Shown here one piece after another: positions 1 to 6,247 of a DNA stretch of 7,755 nucleotides (its first letter is position 1; the number at the start of each line of letters is the position of its first letter). Source of the stretch: Candidatus Aphodomonas merdavium (lineage in GTDB: Bacteria; Bacillota; Clostridia; Christensenellales; Aristaeellaceae); NCBI GenBank assembly GCA_018715585.1, contig DVLH01000221.1:1-7755 (forward strand). The letters run 5' to 3'. A program made the position numbers and the translations under genes. The notes beneath the pieces are model-generated. The model saw only the letters and a list, made by a program, of their open reading frames with translations, was not told where the DNA came from and did not search any database.

Positions 1-930
1 CAGGGCGTGCTCAGCCTGTTGCAAAACGATGAAGAAAAGGCCGTGCGCATGTTTACAACGGCGCAGGACGGCTCTTTCCGCCTGGACGCGCTGCCGCCGG
101 GCGAATACCGGCTTGCCTTTACCGGCGCACAGGAGGGCGTATCCTTCGACGCGGTGGAGCCCATAACGCTTTCACAGGCGGAAACATGGCAAAAGGATAT
201 AGCGGCCTGGCATGCCGCGCTTGTTTCCGGCTTTGTCTGGGATGACGCGGATGCCGACGGGGTGTGCGGCCGCGGCGAAGGGCGGCTTGCCGGCGTTGAG
301 GTTGCGCTGCTGGACAGCAAGGGCACGATTTTGCAGCAGGTGACAACGGACGAGGAGGGCGCCTATACGTTTGAGGGCGTACGGCCGGGCACGGTGTATG
401 TGCGCTTTACGCTGGCAGAGGACTGCGTTTTCTCCGACTATACGCTGGGAGGCTCGCAGGTTGTGGTTCAGCGGGAAAACAAGGGAATCGCCGGGCCGTA
501 TGCGTTGAAGGGCGGGGAAAGCCGCATCAGCATCCTGGCCGGCTCGATGCAGGCGGGCGTTGTGGGCGACCTGGTATGGCTGGATGAAAACGGGAACGGA
601 TTGCAGGACAGCGGAGAACCGGGGCTGGCGGGTGTCCGCGTCATGCTGCTGAGCGTGGAAGAGGACTACACCCAGACGCAGATTTTCCAAACGCGCACGG
701 ATGCGAACGGCCGGTACCGCTTCCGCAGCGTGCGGCCGGGCCGCTACCGCGTGGCATTTTCGTTGGATGGCTACGAACCAACGGTGACGATGGATGATTT
801 TCCGCAGATTAACAGCAAAATTATCACGGTTCAAGACGGAATATTCCTGACGGAAGCGTTCCTGCTGCGCTCGGGTGAGTCGCGCCTTGGAGAGGACGCC
901 GGGTTTGTCGTTGAACAGCAGGAGCGCTAG
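1..930 (+). CDS. SdrD B-like repeat protein, C-terminal part (5' end outside window)
   Basis: The reading frame is open from base 1 and ends at TAG 928-930, giving at least 309 residues; the true start lies left of the window. Three consecutive beta-sandwich units are visible. The first is incomplete, with a typical end (DGSFRLDALPPGEYRLAF). The second begins near residue 76 (SGFVWDDADADG, then GVEVALLD and YTFEGVRPGTVYVRF). The third begins near residue 189 (GDLVWLDENGNGLQDSGEP, then GVRVMLL and YRFRSVRPGRYRVAF). WxDxNxNGxxDxGE is the hallmark of the SdrD B / Cna-B-like fold (Pfam SdrD_B), whose acidic loop binds calcium in staphylococcal proteins. The loop of unit 2 is degenerate and has a cysteine (DADADGVCGRGEG). 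Such units usually form stalks of surface proteins. The C terminus ends in ...GFVVEQQER, with no LPxTG motif, transmembrane segment or basic tail, so any membrane or wall anchor must be N-terminal or absent. Family assignment is firm; localisation is inferred. Confidence 0.88.
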   Translation, partial: QGVLSLLQNDEEKAVRMFTTAQDGSFRLDALPPGEYRLAFTGAQEGVSFDAVEPITLSQAETWQKDIAAWHAALVSGFVWDDADADGVCGRGEGRLAGVEVALLDSKGTILQQVTTDEEGAYTFEGVRPGTVYVRFTLAEDCVFSDYTLGGSQVVVQRENKGIAGPYALKGGESRISILAGSMQAGVVGDLVWLDENGNGLQDSGEPGLAGVRVMLLSVEEDYTQTQIFQTRTDANGRYRFRSVRPGRYRVAFSLDGYEPTVTMDDFPQINSKIITVQDGIFLTEAFLLRSGESRLGEDAGFVVEQQER

Positions 931-954
931 GCAGCAGGGCGCCTAAAGGAAAAC

Positions 955-1005
955 ATCCCCCGCGGATTGGCCGTGAAAGGCCGGGCCGCGGGGGATTTTG
1001 TATTG
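955..1005 (+). terminator. Rho-independent terminator of the SdrD-like gene
   Basis: Perfect 11-bp arms ATCCCCCGCGG (955-965) and CCGCGGGGGAT (986-996) are topped by an inner GGCC/GGCC stem (969-972/979-982) with a GTGAAA loop, and followed by TTTTGTATT. It begins 24 nt after the TAG stop, as expected for an intrinsic terminator on the + strand. Confidence 0.88.
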
Positions 1006-1035
1006 CTTTGGGGAGCCGGGAGGCTTCTGTGCGCG

Positions 1036-1068
1036 GCAAAACGCGCAAAGAGAGCAAAACGCGTTTTG
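1036..1068. repeat. Direct repeat GCAAAACGCG ending in a 14-bp perfect palindrome
   Basis: GCAAAACGCG occurs at 1036-1045 and again at 1054-1063. The second copy is part of the perfect palindrome CAAAACGCGTTTTG (1055-1068). The arrangement resembles a protein-binding site, but no promoter or gene start is next to it, so function is unknown. Confidence 0.4.
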
Positions 1069-1307
1069 GGAGACGATGCCTGCAAGCGCTTGTTGCGTTT
1101 GGCTCTGGATTTGCCCGAAAGCCGCGGGGGAAGGGCGTATCCGGCGGCGGGATGTCCCTTGAAGTTGCGCCGTCCGACGAAACCCGGCCGGTCCAAAAGC
1201 GCGGCGCTTGCGCTGTTGCGGCAGGGATTCCGCCGCCCACGGGGAGGGCGGAAGGGATTCGTGCGCCGTGCGATTGCGCAGCTCTTTCGCGCTGTCCGCG
1301 CGGCAAA

Positions 1308-1344
1308 CGCCGCCGGAAGCCTTAGTCCGCTTCTGCCGGCGGCG
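1308..1344. repeat. Bulged GC-rich inverted repeat
   Basis: CGCCGCCGG (1308-1316) pairs perfectly with CCGGCGGCG (1336-1344). After a 3-nt bulge the pairing continues as AAGC/GCTT (1317-1320/1329-1332), leaving an 8-nt loop. There is no T-tract on either side, so it is not a classical terminator. Confidence 0.4.
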
Positions 1345-1559
1345 CAACGGGGCTTGCGGCGAGAAGGAGCGGACGAAACGGGCCGCGCTATCGCCTTACC
1401 TTCCCGGCTGCCGCGGCGCCTCGCACGGGCGATAAGCGATGCGTCCGGCGCACCGCCGCATCAGGCAGTCGAAGAGGTGAAACGCGTTGCGGGAAACGTC
1501 AAAATGTCTGCATGGATGCGGGGCCCTTACAGGGCGGCGGTGTCCACAGGAAAAATGGA

Positions 1560-1591
1560 GCGGACAGCGTCCGCCCTCTGCGCAGCGCAGA
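1560..1591. repeat. Two adjacent short hairpins
   Basis: GCGGAC/GTCCGC (1560-1565/1569-1574, loop AGC) is followed after 2 nt by TCTGCGC-A-GCGCAGA (1577-1591), a near-continuous palindrome. The second arm overlaps a longer alternative stem, 1589-1598 with 1635-1645. No coding or promoter context explains them. Confidence 0.4.
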
Positions 1592-1711
1592 AGGAACCGT
1601 GAAAGTGTTTGGGGGAAGAGCAGGGGGGCCCTTTGGTTCCCTTCTTGCGGCATCTTCGTTTGGCCCCTGCAAAAACGCGCCGCCCGCGCAGGGCCGTTCC
1701 CGTGGGGAATC

Positions 1712-1752
1712 AAAAAAACGATCCTGCGGCTATTTTCGCCTTTCCGCAGGAT
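1712..1752 (-). terminator. Rho-independent terminator of the parA-parB-DUF1015 operon
   Basis: On the minus strand, arms ATCCTGCGG (1752-1744) and CCGCAGGAT (1729-1721) enclose a 14-nt loop. They are followed by CG and a run of seven T (1718-1712). It lies about 96 nt beyond the stop of the DUF1015 gene. On the + strand the same hairpin is followed 7 nt later by a T6 run, so it may also stop read-through arriving from the left. Confidence 0.85.
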
Positions 1753-1797
1753 GCTTGCATTTTTTGTAGGAGATAACGGGCTTTTTCGACAAGCTGC

Positions 1798-1831
1798 CGC
1801 GGGCCTGCGCCGCTGCCGGCGCAGGCCCGCG
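1798..1831 (-). terminator. 15-bp hairpin just after the DUF1015 stop (first of two stacked terminator-like structures)
   Basis: Arms CGCGGGCCTGCGCCG (1798-1812) and CGGCGCAGGCCCGCG (1817-1831) are perfectly complementary with a 4-nt loop, 16 nt beyond the TAA of the DUF1015 gene. Neither side carries a real T-tract: the minus side continues GCAGCTTG and the plus side TTTAATC. It may therefore act as an RNA 3'-end stabiliser or transcription pause rather than a complete intrinsic terminator. Stem length is far beyond chance expectation. Confidence 0.6.
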
Positions 1832-1847
1832 TTTAATCAAAAAAAGC

Positions 1848-2966
1848 TTAGAGCTGGCGGCATTCCATGTAGTAGCGCTTTTCCTGCGCCTCGCCCATGG
1901 AAAACGCCTTGCGCGGCAGCGTTTTGCCGCCTTGCAGCGAAGCGAAGAGCGTCTGCTTGGCAATGGGCGCCAGGCGGATGCCGCGGCAGCCCTCGCGGCG
2001 GGAAAGCGTGGCGAGCGCTTCTTCGCCATGGATATAATCGACGGTAACCCCTTCCGGAAGCACTTCATCCAAGAAAGGCTGCACGACGCGCACATCCCCG
2101 CCGTCCAGGCGGATGCCGCGCGATTGCGCCTCGGCAAAGACGCCGTCCAGGCGTTCGCCCGTCAACAGGCGATGAATGGGTTCAAACGTCAGCGCGTCGC
2201 TGTAGAGGTTGACGACTTCGGCGAGCATGTAGCGGTTTTGCGGCGTGGGATGCTCCAGGTAGCACTTGCGCGCCGCAGCCATGGAGTGGTTGCCGTCCCC
2301 GACGGCAAAAAGGATGGGGTCGTCCGTCTGGAGCGAAGGCAGCGCCTGCATGGCTTGCAGCACGGGTTCCGCCTCCGGCACGGCCCAGCCGCGCAGATGG
2401 CCGCCGCCCAGCATCAGCTCAAAATCATACAGCTTTTCAAACGATGCGCGCCGCTGGTAAAGGGGCTCAATCAGCGTCCGCTGCGGATCGTCGGCGAGCA
2501 GCATCAGGTGCGGAAGCTCCAGCGCCGCGCCCTGCCGCACGCGCACGCGCGCCGGCAGGCGGGAGATCACCGTCCCCTCCGTCGGGCGGATGAGGCTGCG
2601 GCTGCCGGGGGTGTAGTCATAGGCGGCCAGGTCAACGAGCACCATCAGCCCTGCGCGCACGCCGGACGCCGTCGTCCGCTCGGTAAGGAGGAACGCATGG
2701 CGCGGCGGGGCAAAGACACCCTCGCGCAGATAGGTGCGCATGGTTTGGTGGATGGCGTCTGTCGGATCGTCTTGCGGGTTTTTGAGCAAATAGGCTTCCG
2801 GATGGATGAGCCGAAGCGTTGACGGCGCGCTGCCGACAATCTGCCCGGCTTTTTCCCAGTATTCCGGCTGCGAAGTAAACTGATCACACGCGACGACGGC
2901 CCATTTTGCCAAATCAACCCCCGCGCGGGGCAGAAGCACGTCGGGCGTTTTGATGCATTCAATCAT
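1848..2966 (-). CDS. DUF1015 family protein
   Basis: This 372-residue protein starts at ATG 2966-2964 and ends with TAA 1850-1848. It matches the DUF1015 family (COG4198 type) along its whole length: N-terminal KTPDVLLPRAGVDLAKWAVVACDQF, the EGTVISRLPAR segment (130-140), the signature GDGNHSMAAA (223-232), NLYSDALTFEPIHRLL (253-268) and the C-terminal LPRKAFSMGEAQEKRYYMECR (350-370). The conserved Asp/His motif suggests an enzyme or ligand-binding protein, but to my knowledge no reaction is established. In some clostridia DUF1015 genes lie beside serine-biosynthesis genes; none is visible here. There is no signal peptide or membrane segment, so it is probably cytoplasmic. Its start overlaps the parB stop by 8 nt, and an AGGAGG lies 11 nt upstream inside parB, so it is co-transcribed and likely translationally coupled. 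Family call firm; function unknown. Confidence 0.9.
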   Translation of the reverse strand: MIECIKTPDVLLPRAGVDLAKWAVVACDQFTSQPEYWEKAGQIVGSAPSTLRLIHPEAYLLKNPQDDPTDAIHQTMRTYLREGVFAPPRHAFLLTERTTASGVRAGLMVLVDLAAYDYTPGSRSLIRPTEGTVISRLPARVRVRQGAALELPHLMLLADDPQRTLIEPLYQRRASFEKLYDFELMLGGGHLRGWAVPEAEPVLQAMQALPSLQTDDPILFAVGDGNHSMAAARKCYLEHPTPQNRYMLAEVVNLYSDALTFEPIHRLLTGERLDGVFAEAQSRGIRLDGGDVRVVQPFLDEVLPEGVTVDYIHGEEALATLSRREGCRGIRLAPIAKQTLFASLQGGKTLPRKAFSMGEAQEKRYYMECRQL

Positions 2967-3816
2967 TCTCCTGCGGTCCTCCTAGCAAATCGTAGAGCCG
3001 CTCCAGTTCGGAACGGGAAGCGTATTGCAGCGTGATTTTCCCCTTGCTCAGCGTGCCGTCGATGGAAGCTTTCATGCCGAAGGCGTGGCGAAGCCGCTCT
3101 TCCATGTCCACAAACTCCGGCAGTTTACGCTTGGCTTTGCGCTGCGCCTTGCGCTGCGGGGGCTCCTCCTGCGCGGCCTGCTCCATCTGGCGCACGCTCC
3201 ATCCTTCGCGCACCGCTTTTTGCGCCAGGGCGATGCGCCGCGCGTCGTCCTCCACGGCGACCAGCGCGCGCGCATGGCCGGCGGAGAGCTTGCCGTCGCG
3301 CAGCAGCTCCAGCACGCTTTGGGGCAGCGTCAAAAGGCGCAACAGGTTGGCCAGCGCCGGGCGGCTGCGCCCCAGGCGCTCGGCGGCCTTTTCCTGCGTG
3401 AGCCCGCATTTTTCCATCAGCGCGCGCACGGCCAGCGCTTCCTCCAGCGGGTTGAGGTCCTCGCGCTGAATGTTTTCAATGAGCGCCGCTTCCATGCGGG
3501 CAATTTCGTCCATCGGCCGCACGATAGCAGGAATTTCGCTCAGCTCTGCCATGCGCGCGGCACGCCAGCGCCGTTCGCCCGCGATGATGCGGTAGCGCCC
3601 TTCAATTTCCGTCACAAGGATGGGCTGCAAAACGCCCACCTGGCGGATGGATGCGGCGAGCTCCGCCAGCGGTTCCGCCTCAAAGCGGCGGCGCGGCTGC
3701 TCCGGGTTTGGGTCGATATCGCCCATGCGCAGCATTTTGACCTGCTCGCGCCCGTCGTCCTGCGGGATTTGCGGCATCAGCGCGTCCAGCCCGCGCCCAA
3801 GTCCTCTGTTTTTCAT
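2959..3816 (-). CDS. parB: ParB / Spo0J-type chromosome partitioning protein
   Basis: This 285-residue protein is the DNA-binding partner of ParA; the family loads on parS, spreads as a CTP-dependent clamp and stimulates the ParA ATPase. Visible parts in order are the N-terminal ParA-stimulating peptide (RGLGRGLDALMP, 4-15); the ParB/Srx nuclease-like domain with GVLQPI (61-66), the CTP-binding GERRWRAA (80-87) and ENIQREDLNPLEEA (114-127); the helix-turn-helix LTQEKAAERLGRSRPALANL (139-158) and GHARAL (180-185); a basic linker rich in Lys/Arg (221-231); and a C-terminal dimerisation region (235-285). Length is typical for Spo0J-like proteins. The start at 3816 forms an ATGA overlap with the parA stop and has GAGGG 9 nt upstream. 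The frame stays open a further 120 codons upstream, but that part is Arg/Pro-rich antisense-type sequence over parA and was excluded. All key motifs are intact. Confidence 0.96.
   Translation of the reverse strand: MKNRGLGRGLDALMPQIPQDDGREQVKMLRMGDIDPNPEQPRRRFEAEPLAELAASIRQVGVLQPILVTEIEGRYRIIAGERRWRAARMAELSEIPAIVRPMDEIARMEAALIENIQREDLNPLEEALAVRALMEKCGLTQEKAAERLGRSRPALANLLRLLTLPQSVLELLRDGKLSAGHARALVAVEDDARRIALAQKAVREGWSVRQMEQAAQEEPPQRKAQRKAKRKLPEFVDMEERLRHAFGMKASIDGTLSKGKITLQYASRSELERLYDLLGGPQEND
2978..2983 (-). promoter_or_regulatory. Ribosome binding site of the DUF1015 gene, inside the 3' end of parB
   Basis: AGGAGG on the minus strand, 11 nt before ATG 2966-2964, supports this start. It lies within the last codons of parB, so ribosomes finishing parB could reinitiate here. 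Confidence 0.75.
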
Positions 3817-4586
3817 TGGCTCAATCCCTCGCTCCGTTCGATAAACTCCTGCGCCAGCTCGCGGTAGGCGTCGGCGCCCGTGCTGCGCGGGTCGTAAAGA
3901 TGGATGGGCAGGCCATGGCTCGGCGCTTCGCTCAGCCGCACGTTGCGCGGGATAATCGCGCCGTAGACGAGCTGGCGGAAATGACGCTTGACCTCCTGCG
4001 CCACCTGAATGCCCAGGTTTGTGCGCCCGTCCATCATCGTCAGCACGACGCCTTCCACGGCCAGGTGGGTGTTCAGCGCGCGCTGCACCCGCCCCACGGT
4101 GTTCATCAGCTGGCCCACGCCTTCCAGCGCGTAGTATTCGCACTGGATGGGGATCAGCACGCGGTCGGCGGCGCACAGCGCGTTCAGCGTCAAAAGGCCG
4201 AGCGAGGGCGGGCAGTCGATGAACAGATAGTCATAGCGTGCGCGCAGCGAAGCAAGCGCTTCGCGCAGCACATATTCACGTTCGTTGGCAGAGACAAGCT
4301 CCACCTCGGCGCCGGCCAGGCGGATGTCGGAAGGCAAAAGGTCAAGGTTGGCAACGGGCGTGGACACAATGCAGTCCCCGACGTTCGCGCCGCCCATCAG
4401 CACGTCATAAATGGTTTTGCCGGGGCTCCCCGCGACGCCCAGGCCGCTGCTGGCGTTTGCCTGCGGGTCCATATCGACGGAAAGGACGCGCCGGTTCAGC
4501 GCGGCTACGCAGGCGGCAAGGTTCACCTGCGTCGTGGTTTTGCCGACGCCGCCCTTCTGGTTTGCAACCGCAATGATTTTGCTCAT
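3813..4586 (-). CDS. parA: ParA / Soj-type partitioning ATPase
   Basis: This 257-residue deviant Walker-type ATPase is close to the length of Bacillus Soj. Motifs are intact: deviant Walker A KGGVGKTTT (11-19) with the signature lysine K11 and K16; VDMDPQAN (37-44); Walker B FIDCPPSLG (122-130); and the conserved C-terminal GAIIPRNVRLSEAPSHG (209-225). In the family, ATP-bound dimers bind DNA non-specifically and are released by ParB, giving a gradient that positions origins or plasmids. There is no N-terminal HTH extension, so this is the short Soj-like type, not the long plasmid autorepressor type. The start at 4586 is preceded by GAGGG with 5-nt spacing. It is the first gene of a leftward operon, overlaps parB by 4 nt (ATGA), and is driven by the promoter at 4626-4654. 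Confidence 0.96.
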   Translation of the reverse strand: MSKIIAVANQKGGVGKTTTQVNLAACVAALNRRVLSVDMDPQANASSGLGVAGSPGKTIYDVLMGGANVGDCIVSTPVANLDLLPSDIRLAGAEVELVSANEREYVLREALASLRARYDYLFIDCPPSLGLLTLNALCAADRVLIPIQCEYYALEGVGQLMNTVGRVQRALNTHLAVEGVVLTMMDGRTNLGIQVAQEVKRHFRQLVYGAIIPRNVRLSEAPSHGLPIHLYDPRSTGADAYRELAQEFIERSEGLSQ

Positions 4587-4591
4587 GTGTT

Positions 4592-4596
4592 CCCTC
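4592..4596 (-). promoter_or_regulatory. Ribosome binding site of parA
   Basis: GAGGG within GAGAGGGA on the minus strand, 5 nt before the ATG at 4586-4584. The spacing is slightly short, but this is the only candidate and the encoded N terminus (MSKIIAVANQKGGVGKT) matches the family start. Confidence 0.65.
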
Positions 4597-4613
4597 TCGT
4601 TTCATTCAAACAG

Positions 4614-4643
4614 GACAGTTACAGTATTATACCGTAAACTGTC
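4614..4643. promoter_or_regulatory. Nested inverted repeat over the parAB -10 box (putative operator)
   Basis: Outer arms GACAGTT (4614-4620) and AACTGTC (4637-4643) are perfect; allowing one extra base they extend to GACAGTTAC/GTAAACTGTC. Inside, read on the minus strand, ACGGTAT-A-ATACTGT (4635-4621) is a second palindrome with one mismatch whose centre is the TATAAT. A dimeric regulator bound here would block the parAB promoter, while the opposite promoter at 4675-4702 stays outside. The regulator's identity is unknown. Confidence 0.5.
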
Positions 4644-4654
4644 GAAAATGGGAA
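4626..4654 (-). promoter_or_regulatory. Sigma-A-type promoter of parA-parB-DUF1015
   Basis: On the minus strand, a perfect TATAAT -10 (4631-4626) lies 17 nt downstream of TTCCCA (4654-4649), which matches 4 of 6 bases of the -35 consensus. The predicted transcript starts near 4619 and has a ~33-nt leader before the parA ATG. Confidence 0.75.
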
Positions 4655-4674
4655 GCGGGCAAAGCCGCATGGCC

Positions 4675-4702
4675 TTGCAAAAAAGTGGCGGTGCTATATA
4701 AT
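4675..4702 (+). promoter_or_regulatory. Sigma-A-type promoter of the peptidase/lipid-kinase pair
   Basis: TTGCAA (4675-4680) and a perfect TATAAT (4697-4702) are separated by 16 nt. The predicted start is near 4709, giving a ~42-nt leader. It is divergent from the parAB promoter, with the two -10 boxes about 65 bp apart. Confidence 0.75.
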
Positions 4703-4736
4703 AAACAACAGACACGGTTGAAAACGGTGATTTATG

Positions 4737-4742
4737 GGAGGA
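4737..4742 (+). promoter_or_regulatory. Ribosome binding site fixing the M32 peptidase start
   Basis: GGAGGA, 8 nt before ATG 4751-4753. It selects this start over an in-frame GTG at 4685, which lies upstream of the predicted transcription start and therefore cannot be used. Confidence 0.85.
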
Positions 4743-4750
4743 ATGACGCC

Positions 4751-6247
4751 ATGACGCAGGAACAAGCGCTAGAAAAACTAAACGCGCTTGAAAAGAAAAA
4801 GGCCGCCTATGCCCATGCGATGGGCTTGATCTCCTACGACGCTGTGACAGGGGCGCCCCTTGGCGGTGCGGCCTGCCGGGGCGAAACGCTCGCCGTGCTG
4901 TCCCAGGAGGAATACCGCTTAAAAGCGGGGCCAGAAACGCAGGAACTGCTCGCGTTTCTGGCGGGCTGTGGCCAGGCGCTCCCGCCGCAAGCCGCCCGGC
5001 GCGTGGAAATCCTTCGCCAAGAGCTGGATGAGACGCGCTGCATCCCGCCGGAGGAGTATGCTGCCTATCAAAAGCTGCTCAACGATGCCGAAGCCGTCTG
5101 GCATGAGGCGAAAGGGAAGAGCGACTTTGACTCTTTTGCGCCGTATTTAAAAAAGATTATCGACACGCAGATCCGCTTTGCCGCCTACAGCGCGGCGGAC
5201 AAGGATCCCTACGAATATTACCTGGACCGCTATGAGCCCGGCATGGACGCCAAAGCGCTCGATGCGTTTTTTAGCGCGCTGCGCGAACGGCTCGTGCCGC
5301 TTTTGCAGCGGGTCCAGGCGGCAAAGCAGGTGGACGCTTCGTTCCTGACGGGCGATTTCCCGCTGGAAAAACAGCGCGCCCTTGCACAGGAGCTGATGGA
5401 CGTGCTGCGGATTGACCGCGCGCATTGCGCCATCGGCGAGACGGAACACCCCTTTACGACGGATTTCTCCAAGTTTGACGTGCGCATTACAACGCACTAT
5501 TACCGCCAGAACCTTTTCCCGGCCCTTTTCAGCGTGGTTCATGAGGGCGGCCATGCGCTCTATGAGCTTAACACGGCGGACGAGTACGCCTATACCTGCC
5601 TGGGGACGGGCGTGTCGATGGGCGTGCATGAAAGCCAGTCGCGCTTTTACGAAAACCTTATCGGCCGCAGCCGCGGGTTCATTGCTTTTTTGACGCCGCG
5701 CCTGCAAGCGCTGTTCCCACAGCTTTCGGACGTTTCCCAACAAGCGCTCTACCGCGCAGTGAACCGCTGCGAGGCGAGCCTGATCCGCATTGAAGCGGAT
5801 GAGCTGACGTATTGCCTGCACGTGATGGTGCGCTATGAGCTGGAAAAAAAGCTCTTTGCCCGCCAGATGGCCGTGGAAGAGCTGCCGCAGGCGTGGAATG
5901 CGCTTTACCGCGAGTATTTGGGCGTTGTTCCCTCGTGCGACCGCGAGGGCGTTTTTCAGGATTCGCACTGGGCAGGGGGCAGCTTTGGCTACTTCCCTTC
6001 ATACGCGCTGGGCTCTGCCTATGGCGCGCAAATGATGCACTGCATGAAGAAAAGCGTGGACGTGGACGCATGTGCCGCCGCAGGCGATCTTGCGCCCGTG
6101 AACCGCTGGCTGTGTGAAAACATTTGGCGGCATGGCAAGCGTTACCGCCCGGACGAGCTGCTTGCACGCGTGTTTGGCGGCCCGTTTGATCCGGCGTATT
6201 ATCTTGCATACTTGGAAAAGAAGTATACGGAGATTTACGAGCTATGA
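4751..6247 (+). CDS. M32-family metallocarboxypeptidase (thermostable carboxypeptidase Taq type)
   Basis: This 498-residue zinc carboxypeptidase has the usual family length of about 500. Family members remove C-terminal residues from peptides, with broad specificity but poor activity on proline. Seen in the sequence: HPFT (233-236), the zinc motif HEGGH (264-268, with E265 the catalytic base), the third zinc ligand in HESQS (E294), GTGVSMG (285-291), IRIEADELTY (345-354) and the substrate-site block DSHWAGGSFGYFPSYALGS (404-422). The N-terminal half is helical with a lid region, as in known structures. There is no signal peptide, so it is cytoplasmic and likely recycles peptides. It is transcribed from its own promoter, and its TGA overlaps the ATG of the lipid kinase (ATGA 6244-6247), implying translational coupling. 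No defect seen. Confidence 0.96.
   Translation: MTQEQALEKLNALEKKKAAYAHAMGLISYDAVTGAPLGGAACRGETLAVLSQEEYRLKAGPETQELLAFLAGCGQALPPQAARRVEILRQELDETRCIPPEEYAAYQKLLNDAEAVWHEAKGKSDFDSFAPYLKKIIDTQIRFAAYSAADKDPYEYYLDRYEPGMDAKALDAFFSALRERLVPLLQRVQAAKQVDASFLTGDFPLEKQRALAQELMDVLRIDRAHCAIGETEHPFTTDFSKFDVRITTHYYRQNLFPALFSVVHEGGHALYELNTADEYAYTCLGTGVSMGVHESQSRFYENLIGRSRGFIAFLTPRLQALFPQLSDVSQQALYRAVNRCEASLIRIEADELTYCLHVMVRYELEKKLFARQMAVEELPQAWNALYREYLGVVPSCDREGVFQDSHWAGGSFGYFPSYALGSAYGAQMMHCMKKSVDVDACAAAGDLAPVNRWLCENIWRHGKRYRPDELLARVFGGPFDPAYYLAYLEKKYTEIYEL

Larger units (their letters stand above)
1006..1711. other. GC-rich intergenic stretch without a convincing gene
   Basis: This stretch lies between the terminator of the rightward gene and that of the leftward operon. 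Open frames exist on both strands, but they are Arg/Ala/Pro-rich, have no good ribosome binding site and show no recognisable domain, so I read them as GC-driven. Several inverted repeats occur: 1228-1234/1247-1253, 1308-1320/1329-1344 (bulged), 1386-1395/1428-1438 (bulged), 1560-1565/1569-1574, 1577-1583/1585-1591, 1589-1598/1635-1645 (one bulge), 1620-1626/1664-1670, 1662-1670/1688-1695 (one bulge) and 1697-1701/1705-1709. Some are mutually exclusive. In sequence this GC-rich, several 7-bp stems are expected by chance, so a structured RNA is possible but unproven. No obvious promoter drives it. Confidence 0.6.

Noticed and set aside
1478..1484. GTGAAAC as a parS site
   Set aside because: It is only one half of the 16-bp parS palindrome; the other half is not present.
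1541..1549. TGTCCACA-like sequence as a DnaA box
   Set aside because: It is a single imperfect match without a cluster or an AT-rich unwinding region, so not evidence of an origin.
967..1602. A 211-codon open frame on the + strand in the gap
   Set aside because: It begins inside the terminator hairpin, has no ribosome binding site, is very rich in Arg and Ala, and has overlapping open frames of similar character on both strands, as expected from high GC.
1932..2822. Long + strand open frame opposite the DUF1015 gene (also 3025-3867 opposite parB and 3816-4637 opposite parA)
   Set aside because: They mirror well-recognised genes, are rich in His/Arg/Gln/Ala and match no known family; they are antisense shadows of GC-rich codons.
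3817..4176. A 120-codon N-terminal extension of ParB
   Set aside because: It is Arg/Pro-rich sequence lying over parA in another frame. The ATG at 3816 gives the family N terminus (LGRGLDAL) and an ATGA overlap with parA.
4685..4750. A 22-codon upstream extension of the M32 peptidase from a GTG
   Set aside because: It would overlap the predicted -10 box. The ATG at 4751 has a good ribosome binding site and the family N terminus.
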